64,000 nt of DNA, taken from NCBI RefSeq assembly GCF_038051925.1, contig NZ_CP150634.1, positions 620,001 to 684,000 of the forward strand. The letters run 5' to 3'. Source of the DNA: Methylotuvimicrobium sp. KM2 (lineage in GTDB: Bacteria > Pseudomonadota > Gammaproteobacteria > Methylococcales > Methylomonadaceae). Below are positions 32,801 to 40,911 of the stretch, in pieces. Within the stretch, counting starts at the first letter, position 1. Every line of letters begins with the position of its first letter. The notes beneath the pieces are model-generated. The model was given only the letters and a program-made list of their open reading frames with translations. It had not been told where the DNA came from and searched no databases. The position numbers were made by a program, and so were the translations under genes.

Positions 32801-34009
32801 ATGTCATTGTCAGTAAAGAAAATTAATGCGCTCAATTTGCCGGGGTATTATTCAGACGGCGGTAATCTCTATTTGCAAGTCTCGAAGGCACTAACCAAGT
32901 CTTGGCTGTTCATTTATAAGCGATCAGGCAAAAAGCGCGAAGTAGGGTTAGGCAGTTATCCCTTGGTGTCTTTGGCAGAGGCCCGGGAAAAGGCGCTTGA
33001 GTATAGAAAATTGCTTGTTGATGGCAAAGACCCATTACATGAGCGGCGAACACTGGACAAGCCAAAGATAATCACTTTTGAGGAATGCGGACGGGCTTAT
33101 GTTGAGGCTCACCGCGCTGGATGGAAGAACGAAAAACATGCCAATCAATGGACTAACACGCTAACGACATACGCGTACACCCACATAGGCGCGATGCCGG
33201 TAGGGTCGATAGAGACAAAACATATTGTGCGCGTATTGGAACCGATTTGGTTGACCAAGAATGAAACGGCTTCGCGGCTTCGCGGCAGAATCGAGAATAT
33301 ATTAGGATTTGCGACCGTTCACGGCTATCGGACTGGCGATAATCCCGCGCGATGGCGTGGGCACTTGGATAAACTGCTATCAAGTCCGGCGAAAACTAAA
33401 AAGGTCGAGCATTTTAAGGCACTGATGTATCGTGATGCCTTTGGGCTGGTTAAGGCATTAAGGGCGAACGGCAGCATTTCGGCGTTGGCACTTGAGTTTT
33501 TAATATTGACCGCCGCAAGGACGAATGAGGTTATCGGCGCAACATGGGACGAGATGCATATTGATGGTCGATTATGGATTATTCCGGGCTCACGGATGAA
33601 AAAAGAGAAAGAGCATCGAGTACCTTTGTCGGAACGGGCGTTTCAGATTTTGATGTTTATGTACGAGACACGGCAGAACAATTTTATCTTTCCGGGGCGC
33701 TCAAGATCGGGCGGCTTATCAAACGCAGCGATGGATAAACTTTTACAGGTCACTCTCGGCTATGATTGCACGGTTCACGGAATGCGGTCTATGTTTCGGG
33801 ACTGGGCGGCAGAGACAACGAACTTTCCGCAGGAGCTTTGTGAAATGGCGTTGTCGCATGCAATTAAAAATCAGGCGGAGGCGGCTTATCGTCGTGGCGA
33901 CATGATTGAGAAGCGGCGCGTTTTGATGCAGGCCTGGGAGGATTTTATTTCGAGAGAGCCAAGCACCGGGGATATCGTTGATTTTAGGAAAGTTGCCGAG
34001 CGCGGTTAG
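32801..34009 (+). CDS. int: Tyrosine integrase of the P4/DUF4102 class
   Basis: About 402 residues from the ATG at 32801, which has AGGG 8 bases upstream; a TTG at 32762 would add 13 residues. The N-terminal arm-binding domain (LPGYYSDGGNLYLQVSKALTKSW and GLGSYPLVSLAEAREKA) is the DUF4102 type common in tRNA-targeting islands. The catalytic residues are visible: Arg in LTAARTNEVIG, Lys in RMKKEKEHRVPLS, the HGMRSMFRDWA box, LSHAIKN and the Tyr in AEAAYRRGD. It would recombine the tRNA-Ser att sites. It lies at the end away from the intact tRNA, next to attL. Confidence 0.95.
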   Translation: MSLSVKKINALNLPGYYSDGGNLYLQVSKALTKSWLFIYKRSGKKREVGLGSYPLVSLAEAREKALEYRKLLVDGKDPLHERRTLDKPKIITFEECGRAYVEAHRAGWKNEKHANQWTNTLTTYAYTHIGAMPVGSIETKHIVRVLEPIWLTKNETASRLRGRIENILGFATVHGYRTGDNPARWRGHLDKLLSSPAKTKKVEHFKALMYRDAFGLVKALRANGSISALALEFLILTAARTNEVIGATWDEMHIDGRLWIIPGSRMKKEKEHRVPLSERAFQILMFMYETRQNNFIFPGRSRSGGLSNAAMDKLLQVTLGYDCTVHGMRSMFRDWAAETTNFPQELCEMALSHAIKNQAEAAYRRGDMIEKRRVLMQAWEDFISREPSTGDIVDFRKVAERG

Positions 34010-34021
34010 GTGGGCGAACAC

Positions 34022-34328
34022 GACCCCCTTACAACAATTACAACACTACAACAAAACACTGTTTAATTAGCTACAGGCCGCGCCATTCGTGGCTTTGGCT
34101 TGTTGTAGGTGCTTTACAACACGGCTACAACAAGCATATTGAATACAGGTGATCGAATGGAATTGTTGAATTGGAAATGTTCATATACACGACCCCCCTA
34201 CAACACCTACAACACCTACAACAAAACACTGTTCAATTAGCTACAGGCCGCGCCGTTACTGGTCTGAGCCATGTTGTAGGTATCTACAACAAAGCTACAA
34301 CAAAGCTACAACACGACGGTTAAGACAA
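34022..34328. repeat. CTACAAC iteron array, duplicated unit, candidate replication origin
   Basis: About a dozen copies of (C/T)TACAAC in both orientations. The region is two related halves of roughly 170 bases, each holding ACAACAAAACACTGTT(T/C)AAT followed by TAGCTACAGGCCGCGCCGTT or its variant. In the second half three copies are spaced at 9 bases near 34201-34225, and three at 12 bases near 34297-34325. More copies lie at 47480-47600 near the other end. Iterons close to a helicase and primase-like gene set suggest an origin. Confidence 0.65.
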
Positions 34329-34337
34329 GGTTAAGAA

Positions 34338-34889
34338 ATGACAAATTATTCAGAACGTGCCAGGACAGCCGGGAAAATTTCAGCGATCAAAAGGCGCGCG
34401 GCAAACGAGAAACGAAACGATGCCATTTATTTTGCGTATCAGCTTTTGCACGGCGAAAAGTTAATAAAGAAGGATCGTCGTATTGCGTTTGATTTTTTGG
34501 AGGGTAATAACTTTGAGGATATTCCTGTTATTCAGACCGAGCGGGAGTGCTTGGAATTAATAGCAGTGCGCGCTGGAGTGTCGCCGCGAATGATTAGGAA
34601 TATATTGGAGAGCGTGTCAGAAAAGCACCAGCATGACAAGGTTGATAAAAAAGAACGAGCGCATCTTATTTTATTTGGCGAGCGATTGAAGGAGGCGCGG
34701 TTGGCTTCTGGTTATTCGGCAAAGAGCTTGGCTACTATTTTGGAGGTAACGCCTTCTGAGCTTGGTGATATTGAGCTTGGGCGAATGGAGTCGATACCGC
34801 TATCGTTTATAGTGCGCGCTTGTAATATTTTGAAGGTCGAGCCGGGATATCTGCTGGGTACTTTAGACGGTCCTAGTGAACTTGATTAG
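34338..34889 (+). CDS. Xre-type helix-turn-helix regulator
   Basis: A protein of 183 residues. The first half is basic and unrecognised (a possible second DNA-binding helix pair around VRAGVSPRMIRNILES). The second half is an Xre/Cro helix-turn-helix: FGERLKEARLASGYSAKSLATILEVTPSELGDIELGR, then an SFIVRACNILKVEPGYLLG segment. The 39.5-kb protein shares this LIVRAAQGYEV..DFLLG layout. It may regulate excision or replication from the iteron region just upstream. A terminator follows it. Confidence 0.7.
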   Translation: MTNYSERARTAGKISAIKRRAANEKRNDAIYFAYQLLHGEKLIKKDRRIAFDFLEGNNFEDIPVIQTERECLELIAVRAGVSPRMIRNILESVSEKHQHDKVDKKERAHLILFGERLKEARLASGYSAKSLATILEVTPSELGDIELGRMESIPLSFIVRACNILKVEPGYLLGTLDGPSELD

Positions 34890-34956
34890 CAGGGCGGGCG
34901 AAATAGGCTGTTTGGGCGAATTGATTTAAAAACAATGACTTGTCGGGGCGAATCCG

Positions 34957-34980
34957 GGGCGATTTTCGCCCTTTTTTTTT
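34957..34980 (+). terminator. Terminator after Xre regulator
   Basis: GGGCGA and TCGCCC arms with a three-base loop and a run of nine Ts. The remaining bases to 35144 are AT-rich with no gene and likely hold the promoter of the AlpA gene. Confidence 0.8.
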
Positions 34981-35144
34981 GGCTTCTGGTTTAGTTGATT
35001 TCAAAAAGTGAAATTAACCAAAGTTTTGTTTATGAACAATATCAACCATTTATGTTTAAAGGTGTTCAAAAAAGGAAAACTGAAAAATAGGCGGATTTTT
35101 TTGCGGTTAATCTGTTTTGGACGTTTTTAAACAACCAGACAGAT

Positions 35145-35363
35145 ATGAACCAGTTAAAAAATACACCCGCTTCACTTATCGTCCGCATTAAAGACTTGCG
35201 CGTACTGTGCGGTTTGAGCCGCTCAACGGTTTACAACAAACTTGATCCAAAATCAAAATATTACGATCCAAATTTCCCGCGACCCGTTAGCTTGGGCGCT
35301 CGATCGGTGGGCTTTCGCCGCGATGAGGTGGAACAGTACATTGATTCACTAGGGCACAAATGA
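35145..35363 (+). CDS. AlpA-family regulator (first copy)
   Basis: A protein of 72 residues with a MerR-like winged helix: IVRIKDLRVLCGLSRSTVYNKLD, then FPRPVSLGARSVGFRRDEVEQYI, the typical AlpA ending. In P4-like elements AlpA activates the integrase or excision genes. A perfect-stem terminator follows it directly, so it is its own unit. Confidence 0.88.
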   Translation: MNQLKNTPASLIVRIKDLRVLCGLSRSTVYNKLDPKSKYYDPNFPRPVSLGARSVGFRRDEVEQYIDSLGHK

Positions 35364-35406
35364 AAAAACCCGACCAATAATTTTAATTTATTAGCCGGGT
35401 TTTTAA
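35364..35406 (+). terminator. Terminator after the first alpA
   Basis: AAAAACCCG and CGGGTTTTT with AATAA/TTATT inner pairs, five Ts after it. It begins at the stop codon. Confidence 0.8.
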
Positions 35407-35484
35407 TAACGCAATCACTCACTTAGCAAGTGCGATTATATCACACCGTGAGGATGCGTACACCCCGGCAAAAGGAAATTTGCT

Positions 35485-35829
35485 ATGAACACTAAATTCA
35501 AAAAACCGCCTTATTCGCGGGATATTGCTCGTTTTAAACACAGCGATGAAATCATTGTATGCACCGGATCGAACGCATGGCAGGCGGCAAGGCGTGAGAC
35601 TTGGCAGCCGCGCACATCAAAAATTGTACTGCCTTTTGGTGACGATCCGGCGGCCTACCGCTGGCCGGTTTCGGGCCGGTATGTTCAGTGCTGGACGTGC
35701 GGAACGCCAGAGGATGACGAAACTATTTTAAGGCTTACCCGAGTATTGCTCGAATCTGGAGCCATAAAGGTTTTACTGCTGGACCCGGAAAAGCCGCTGG
35801 TCGTTGTTGAGCCAGTAACAATGAGGTAG
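35485..35829 (+). CDS. Unknown 114-residue element protein
   Basis: Preceded by AAAGGAAAT and followed 5 bases later by the DUF3987-like gene, so the two are probably co-translated. It has a CWTCGTPEDDE segment with two Cys two residues apart, FKHSDEIIVCTGSNAWQAA near the start and a hydrophobic C-terminal strand region (AIKVLLLDPEKPLVVVEPV). I do not recognise the family. By position a partner of the replication genes is conceivable. Confidence 0.6.
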   Translation: MNTKFKKPPYSRDIARFKHSDEIIVCTGSNAWQAARRETWQPRTSKIVLPFGDDPAAYRWPVSGRYVQCWTCGTPEDDETILRLTRVLLESGAIKVLLLDPEKPLVVVEPVTMR

Positions 35830-35834
35830 GCAGC

Positions 35835-37310
35835 ATGAGTATCTTAAACGAGTTCGAAGTTGTCGAGCCGGGGTTATTGCGGATGCAGCTTAACGTTGCG
35901 CCACAAAATGACGGATTTAATCAGCACCTAGATTCTGGTTCGAATTATTCGACCGGCGTTGACTTGCTCAAGCATATTGATGACGCGCACCCGCTAAAAA
36001 GGATGACTGCTCAGGTTGCGGCAATGTGCAATATCCCCCAAAGCTCCACGTTTTTAATTTTAATCAGTGCATTCAGTTCGGTAACCTGTCGAAAATGGCT
36101 TGTTGATTACCAGTTCGGACGAGGCCTCCCAATAGGTCTTTATGCCTGTGTAGAAGGTCCGTCGGGGATAGCAAAATCAAGGGCCTTAGAGTCAATGACA
36201 GATTTTTTTATTGATGTAAAAAACGATGTAATCAACAAATATCAGACCGAATTGTTGAGATTGGGATCAAAACAGGATCGGGACGATGCCGACGAAGGGC
36301 GGCTTGACGAACTCAAGGCGATGAAGCGGACTATCTACTCTCGATTGTTTGTGAATAACGCAACACCGGAGGGGCTTGAGGCTACGCTAGGCGGCACATG
36401 CGGATACTTTAGTGCAGTCAGTTCTGAACAAGGACTATTTAATAGCCTTCTTGGGTTGAGTTACGCAAACGGCGCGGCGAATAACAACGACCTTTTGCTA
36501 AACGGTTTTGATGGTGGATTTGTTTCAAGTTGTCGAGTGAGTCGTGAAGGTTATCACGGGCGCGTTATCGGCGGCGTTACGCTGTTTGCACAACAAGGAT
36601 CGGTTGAAAAAATACTATCGGCCTCGAATGGAACCGGACTAAGCGAACGGTTTTTAATGCTGGCTGAACCGCACTTTTTAGGTAAGCGCGATCATTTGAA
36701 AAAGATTTTTTTCGACCGCTCGATACCCGAAGCTATTAAAGAAAAATGTCAATTTGCGCGGGAAGTATTTGAAAATCCAATTAAGCCGGGCGAGTTGTAT
36801 CACCTAAAAATAAGCGATACAGGACATAGGCTAATCGCAGAATATCGTAATCAGATAGAGCCACACTTGGCCGATGGCGCGAAATTTAGCCACATATCCC
36901 TTCGCGGCGCGGCGGCAAAGGTCGATATGCAGATCATGAAGCTGGCCGCCAATTTATGGCTATTAGCGCGTAATGATGAGTATGACGCCAACATACCAGA
37001 CGACCATGTAAAGGCGGCTATCGGCATTTCAAACGACTTGCTTGAGGCCAATTTAGCATTGTGCAAAGCAAAAGGATTGATCGGCGTGGCGGCAGAATTT
37101 AGCGCAGTGTTGCGATTGTTTGAGGGCAATCATAAGCCGATGACCGAGCGGCAGATTATTCAATCGCGGTCGAGGGTAGAGCCTTTTAAAGATTTCACCG
37201 GAAACAAGAGCGATCTAATCAGACAAACTCTCTGTGAGATGGTTTCGACCGGAGTTCTAGATATTGTTGTTTATGACGATGGCGTTAAACGCTATTCACT
37301 CAATCAATAG
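35835..37310 (+). CDS. DUF3987-like P-loop ATPase (replication accessory)
   Basis: A protein of 491 residues with a Walker A-like GPSGIAKS at 108-115 and the general DUF3987 layout: a ThrValAla-rich start (HPLKRMTAQVAAMCNIPQS), then GYFSAVSSEQGLFNSLLG and later FSHISLRGAAAKVDMQIMKLAANLWLL, where the helical core ends in a winged-helix-like tail. DUF3987 proteins occur in phages and islands beside primases and helicases and are presumed to act in replication. It abuts the helicase gene, which starts 9 bases later. Confidence 0.7.
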   Translation: MSILNEFEVVEPGLLRMQLNVAPQNDGFNQHLDSGSNYSTGVDLLKHIDDAHPLKRMTAQVAAMCNIPQSSTFLILISAFSSVTCRKWLVDYQFGRGLPIGLYACVEGPSGIAKSRALESMTDFFIDVKNDVINKYQTELLRLGSKQDRDDADEGRLDELKAMKRTIYSRLFVNNATPEGLEATLGGTCGYFSAVSSEQGLFNSLLGLSYANGAANNNDLLLNGFDGGFVSSCRVSREGYHGRVIGGVTLFAQQGSVEKILSASNGTGLSERFLMLAEPHFLGKRDHLKKIFFDRSIPEAIKEKCQFAREVFENPIKPGELYHLKISDTGHRLIAEYRNQIEPHLADGAKFSHISLRGAAAKVDMQIMKLAANLWLLARNDEYDANIPDDHVKAAIGISNDLLEANLALCKAKGLIGVAAEFSAVLRLFEGNHKPMTERQIIQSRSRVEPFKDFTGNKSDLIRQTLCEMVSTGVLDIVVYDDGVKRYSLNQ

Positions 37311-37319
37311 GTGGGCGTT

Positions 37320-38639
37320 ATGAAAGCAATTATATCCGACAAAACCTATCTAACCGGACTAGGCGACGATCAAATCAAGTTTATTCAAAAAAGCCTGATC
37401 ATACCAAATCCCAAATATACAGATGCGATACGCCAAGGACGGCGGCCTTTCGGTATAGACCGAACTATCGAACTATACGAATCGACCGATGACGGCCTGG
37501 TGATTCCGCGCGGTATTCACCTAGATGGATTGATCGATATTGACGACCGGCGGCACTCGCACCCGGTTGAAATCGAAACGAGCATCGAGCCAAGGGCATA
37601 TCAAGAGCGGGCGTTAAGCGCGATGCTTGAAACTGGAGGCGGCGTTCTGGTTGCACCGACCGGCAGCGGCAAGACCACTATCGGCATTGAGTTAGCGGCT
37701 AGATTGAGACAGCGTTGTTTGGTGCTGGTCAAATCGCTTGATTTGGCGCGGCAATGGCAAGGCGCGATTAAAAAGTTTACCGGATTGGATGCTGGTTTGA
37801 TTGGCGGCGGCGAATGGCGGGAAGGCGATCAATTTACGATTGCCACCGTCCAGACGCTAATCAAGCACCAAGGTAGTTTGGATTATGGACTTCTCATTTG
37901 TGATGAGTGCCATAACGCGCCCGCTAACCAAGTCTATGCAGTAATCAATCGGCAAGCGGCAAAGTACCGCTTCGGTTTGAGCGCGACACCACAAAGACGC
38001 GATAACCTTGAGGCGTTGATGTTTGCATCATTAGGGCCGGTTTGCGCCGAAATCGAGCAGCACGAAGTCGAAGGCGCGGTATTGCCTGTCGTGGTCAAAA
38101 CGGTGGAATGCGACTTTACCGGCGATCCGCAAAGCTGGTCCGAGTTTTTACAAATGCTGTCCGACGACCCCGAGCGCAATAAGCTTATCGTCAATTCTGC
38201 AATCAAAGCAAGTCGGAAAACGGGCGTTGCTATCCTGACCGCGACCGTTGACCACGCAGAACGACTAACCGCGATGATCGAGCAACAAGGCCTTGATGCG
38301 GTCTTACTTCACGGAAAATTACCGGCGAAACAAAAGGCCGAGGCCATGCAGCGGGCCGAAACCGCTAATCTGATTATCGGCACATTATCTTTATTGTCCG
38401 AAGGTATCGACTGGCCGCATGTTGGCGCGGTTATATTCGGCGCTCCGGTATCAGCAGTCATTGATAAAAATATTCCGGCAGCGACCCGGCTTATTCAATC
38501 CATTGGCCGAGCAAGACGGCCTTATCCGGGCAAGCAAAGAGCGTTCGTGCTGGATATCGTCGATCAATGCGGCTTCGGTGTCGGTGCGTGGCGCAAGCGC
38601 AATCATGTCTACCGGATGCATGGCTTCGATGTTATCTAA
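37320..38639 (+). CDS. SF2 DNA/RNA helicase (SSL2/DEAD-like)
   Basis: The ATG at 37320 has AGGTGGG just upstream; a GTG at 37311 is possible. The 439-residue protein carries motif I APTGSGKT at 112-119, motif II DECH at 195-198, motif III SATPQRRD at 221-228, motif V LLSEGIDWPHVG and motif VI RLIQSIGRARRPYPGK. This set matches the SSL2/RAD25-like helicases encoded by phages and mobile elements. It likely unwinds the element's origin or remodels DNA in replication. It is in an operon with the upstream ATPase. Confidence 0.85.
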   Translation: MKAIISDKTYLTGLGDDQIKFIQKSLIIPNPKYTDAIRQGRRPFGIDRTIELYESTDDGLVIPRGIHLDGLIDIDDRRHSHPVEIETSIEPRAYQERALSAMLETGGGVLVAPTGSGKTTIGIELAARLRQRCLVLVKSLDLARQWQGAIKKFTGLDAGLIGGGEWREGDQFTIATVQTLIKHQGSLDYGLLICDECHNAPANQVYAVINRQAAKYRFGLSATPQRRDNLEALMFASLGPVCAEIEQHEVEGAVLPVVVKTVECDFTGDPQSWSEFLQMLSDDPERNKLIVNSAIKASRKTGVAILTATVDHAERLTAMIEQQGLDAVLLHGKLPAKQKAEAMQRAETANLIIGTLSLLSEGIDWPHVGAVIFGAPVSAVIDKNIPAATRLIQSIGRARRPYPGKQRAFVLDIVDQCGFGVGAWRKRNHVYRMHGFDVI

Positions 38640-38713
38640 AACCGGAAAAACGCCCGTTAGACCCCCATTTCGGGCGATTAGAATACCATTTCAAATTTTA
38701 GGAGTTACAAAAA

Positions 38714-38881
38714 ATGACCTCAAAACCCACACCCCGCAGGACCAAAATATTGCGAAACCGGGCGGAAAAAATCCTAACGGATGCGCTGAAAGATCAAGGC
38801 GCACCGGCAGAATTACGCCTTAGTGCCGCAATCGCAATCTTGCAGCACGTTATCCCGCAACAAAAAACCACAAACTCTTAA
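38714..38881 (+). CDS. Small basic protein, 55 residues
   Basis: Starts at an ATG 11 bases after TTTTAGGAG, a good ribosome site. It is Arg/Lys-rich at the start (RRTKILRNRAEKIL) followed by an Ala-rich helix (LRLSAAIAILQHVI). No family is recognised. The site and same-strand position between the helicase and the next gene support translation. Confidence 0.55.
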   Translation: MTSKPTPRRTKILRNRAEKILTDALKDQGAPAELRLSAAIAILQHVIPQQKTTNS

Positions 38882-38899
38882 TTTAAAAGGAAATCCAAA

Positions 38900-39448
38900 A
38901 TGAAAATCACACAAGCAATCTTCAATAACGCAGAACATGCACACAACCGCGCCGAGGCCGTGCTGGACGGTCTTTCCAAAATGTCCGAGGCCGACAAGAC
39001 CGGAATCGAGGAAAGCATCATTATCGTTCAAAACAAATTTCTTTTAATCAAGGCCGAAGCGCAAAAAATTATCAACGAAGCGCACATCCGGCACAATGCT
39101 AGACCCGAAAAGCTGATTTCCATGGCGCTCAGAGTCCACCACGGAATTCCGCTCGAAATTTCGCGAAAAATGGGAGAAATGCAGGCCAAAATCCGAACTT
39201 TTCAGCAAAAAAAGGAAGATTTGATCGCGAAAGGTTTCAGTTTGGACGAAATTTCGAAGATCATCGTAGGCCCGAGCGATGAAGCAATCGAGGCGGTTGA
39301 CGCAGAGTGCCGCGCATTGTCGGTAGAGTCGGCGGCGCTATTAAAATTCGCGAGCGATCCATTTTACGACTACTCGCTCCTTGTGGGCACCCGCCTGGAG
39401 TGCGAAATTCCGCAGACCGAAACCGAGGAAGAAAACCAAGCCGCTTAA
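38900..39448 (+). CDS. Unknown helical protein, 182 residues
   Basis: AAAAGGAAA precedes the ATG. The protein is mostly alpha-helical by composition, with likely coiled-coil segments around KIITINEAH and MQAKIRTFQQKKEDLIAKG, and an acidic end (TETEEENQ). I do not recognise it. It is within the same run of element genes and probably co-transcribed with the 55-residue gene 18 bases upstream. Confidence 0.6.
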   Translation: MKITQAIFNNAEHAHNRAEAVLDGLSKMSEADKTGIEESIIIVQNKFLLIKAEAQKIINEAHIRHNARPEKLISMALRVHHGIPLEISRKMGEMQAKIRTFQQKKEDLIAKGFSLDEISKIIVGPSDEAIEAVDAECRALSVESAALLKFASDPFYDYSLLVGTRLECEIPQTETEEENQAA

Positions 39449-39493
39449 TTCCAACCGAGCCGGGCGTAAAACCCCGGCACCTTCGAGGTGCCG

Positions 39494-40069
39494 ATGCTAG
39501 ATCTTTCAACAAATCAGCGATTAAAAATTATTGGGCAAAAGTTCGTGGAGGCGCGTGGCTTGTGTGGATTAAGCCAACATGCAGCCGCAAAACTTTTAGG
39601 AATTTCGACCGAAAGCCTAAAAGCGGTCGAAACCGCGCTCGATATCGAATCTATTTCGCCATTTTTAATCGTCCGAGCGGCGCAGGGCTATGAAGTTACG
39701 ACAGATTTTTTGTTAGGCGTTGCGGTCGAGGATGATTGGGAGCGCGATCCGGCTACGCAACTGATGCGCGAATGGAGTGTTCAAAGTAATCAGCGTCAAT
39801 TCGAAATGCTAACCAGCATGATTTCCTGCGTAGAGTCCCATTGTCGCAAGGTACACAAGGCGGAGGCTGCGATATCCGAAATGGTGAACGAGTACGAGGA
39901 GCTGGTTGCCGCAGTCGAAAGGTTCATCGAAATCACCGACGGTTTCAATAACATACCAGGAAGCGCTCGTCTACTGCTTCACACCAAGAAATTTGGCGAA
40001 GTGTGCCGGGAAGCGAAGCACCAACTAATCCGCTGCAAAATTTTACCCAAAAAAAAACCCGACGATTAA
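39494..40069 (+). CDS. Xre-type regulator (second copy)
   Basis: Starts at ATG 39494 with GAGG 5 bases upstream (GTG at 39488 is the alternative). About 191 residues, with an N-terminal helix-turn-helix (FVEARGLCGLSQHAAAKLLG), FLIVRAAQGYEVTTDFLLGV like the end of the 34.3-kb regulator, and then a long helical tail (about 75-160) that may mediate oligomerisation. The terminator-like stem CCCGAC/GTCGGG overlaps the stop codon. A second regulator of this type suggests a control pair for the element. Confidence 0.72.
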   Translation: MLDLSTNQRLKIIGQKFVEARGLCGLSQHAAAKLLGISTESLKAVETALDIESISPFLIVRAAQGYEVTTDFLLGVAVEDDWERDPATQLMREWSVQSNQRQFEMLTSMISCVESHCRKVHKAEAAISEMVNEYEELVAAVERFIEITDGFNNIPGSARLLLHTKKFGEVCREAKHQLIRCKILPKKKPDD

Positions 40070-40078
40070 GTCGGGCTT
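40058..40078 (+). terminator. Weak terminator after second Xre gene
   Basis: Arms CCCGAC and GTCGGG with six-base loop overlapping the stop codon; the T run is short (CTTGAT), while the A run before it favours leftward termination. Confidence 0.5.
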
Positions 40079-40150
40079 GATAGCAGTATCATCAAAACGA
40101 AAAAATAACTGATTTGGACCTACATTATCACACAACCGGACAAAAACAAA

Positions 40151-40906
40151 ATGACTGAAAAAATACTATCGTCAACATGGGGCGATTCCCCGGACACCGG
40201 ACTGAGCAAGCACTTGATCGCTACATTTTACGAGGTAGACCGTAAGGGCAATCGATTAACCGGCGATGACGATATTGTGGTTAAAGCTCCGCTTATCGAC
40301 TCGAATATCGAGGCGGCGTTTAACTGGAACTCTCCTTTTGAGCAAGTTGGTCAAAACTCATTAGCCAATTTCCAGCAATTAGCGCAATCCGGCGAGGCGC
40401 TTGACGTTGCGCGTGTCGTCAATACGTTATCTAAAACGATGGGCGGATTTTTTGAAGAAATAGCCGAATCCGCAACTGGCAAAACATCGATAACAAAACT
40501 CAATTCGACTCAAATCTTTAACGGTTCGCCTCCGCTAAAAATCACGGCAACCCTACTGTTACGGGCATGGTCCGACCCCGTAACCGAAGTCGAAGAACCG
40601 ATGAACCAGTTGCTCAAGTGGGCATTGCCAAAGGAGTTATCCCCCGATGGATCATTGCTATTGCGCCTTGCTAAAGATGGTTTTCAGGAGTCGTCTTTTT
40701 TGCCAAGTTCAACCCCGACTACAATCGCGATGAACTATAAAAACCGAACCTACAAGCCACTGGTCATTGAATCAATCAGCATTCCGTCCAACAGCCCAAT
40801 TGATAAAAACGGCCATTTCACCGAACTCAGTATTCCGGTAACGCTTGCCACGCTTACAAGCATCGACCGAATCGATTGGGATAATTTTTCAACAAAACCG
40901 AGGTAA
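40151..40906 (+). CDS. Possible phage baseplate/tail-tube-cap-like protein
   Basis: A protein of 251 residues I cannot assign firmly. The pattern FNWNSPFEQVGQ, then TQIFNGSPPLKITATLLLRAW, LLKWALPKEL, SSTPTTIAMNYKNRTYKPLVIESISI and ending strands SIPVTLATLTSIDRIDW recalls T4 gp48/gp54-type baseplate-tail junction proteins, where a target-bound gene next to the tape measure is expected. Here it is immediately upstream (5 bases) of a tape-measure-like gene, which agrees. No transmembrane segment or signal peptide. Treat the structural role as inference. Confidence 0.45.
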   Translation: MTEKILSSTWGDSPDTGLSKHLIATFYEVDRKGNRLTGDDDIVVKAPLIDSNIEAAFNWNSPFEQVGQNSLANFQQLAQSGEALDVARVVNTLSKTMGGFFEEIAESATGKTSITKLNSTQIFNGSPPLKITATLLLRAWSDPVTEVEEPMNQLLKWALPKELSPDGSLLLRLAKDGFQESSFLPSSTPTTIAMNYKNRTYKPLVIESISIPSNSPIDKNGHFTELSIPVTLATLTSIDRIDWDNFSTKPR

Positions 40907-40911
40907 AAACT

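Noticed and set aside
34022..34328. Possible CRISPR array from regularly spaced CTACAAC units
   Set aside because: The units are about 7-9 bases, appear in both orientations, spacing varies, and there are no unique 30-40 base spacers or cas genes in the window.
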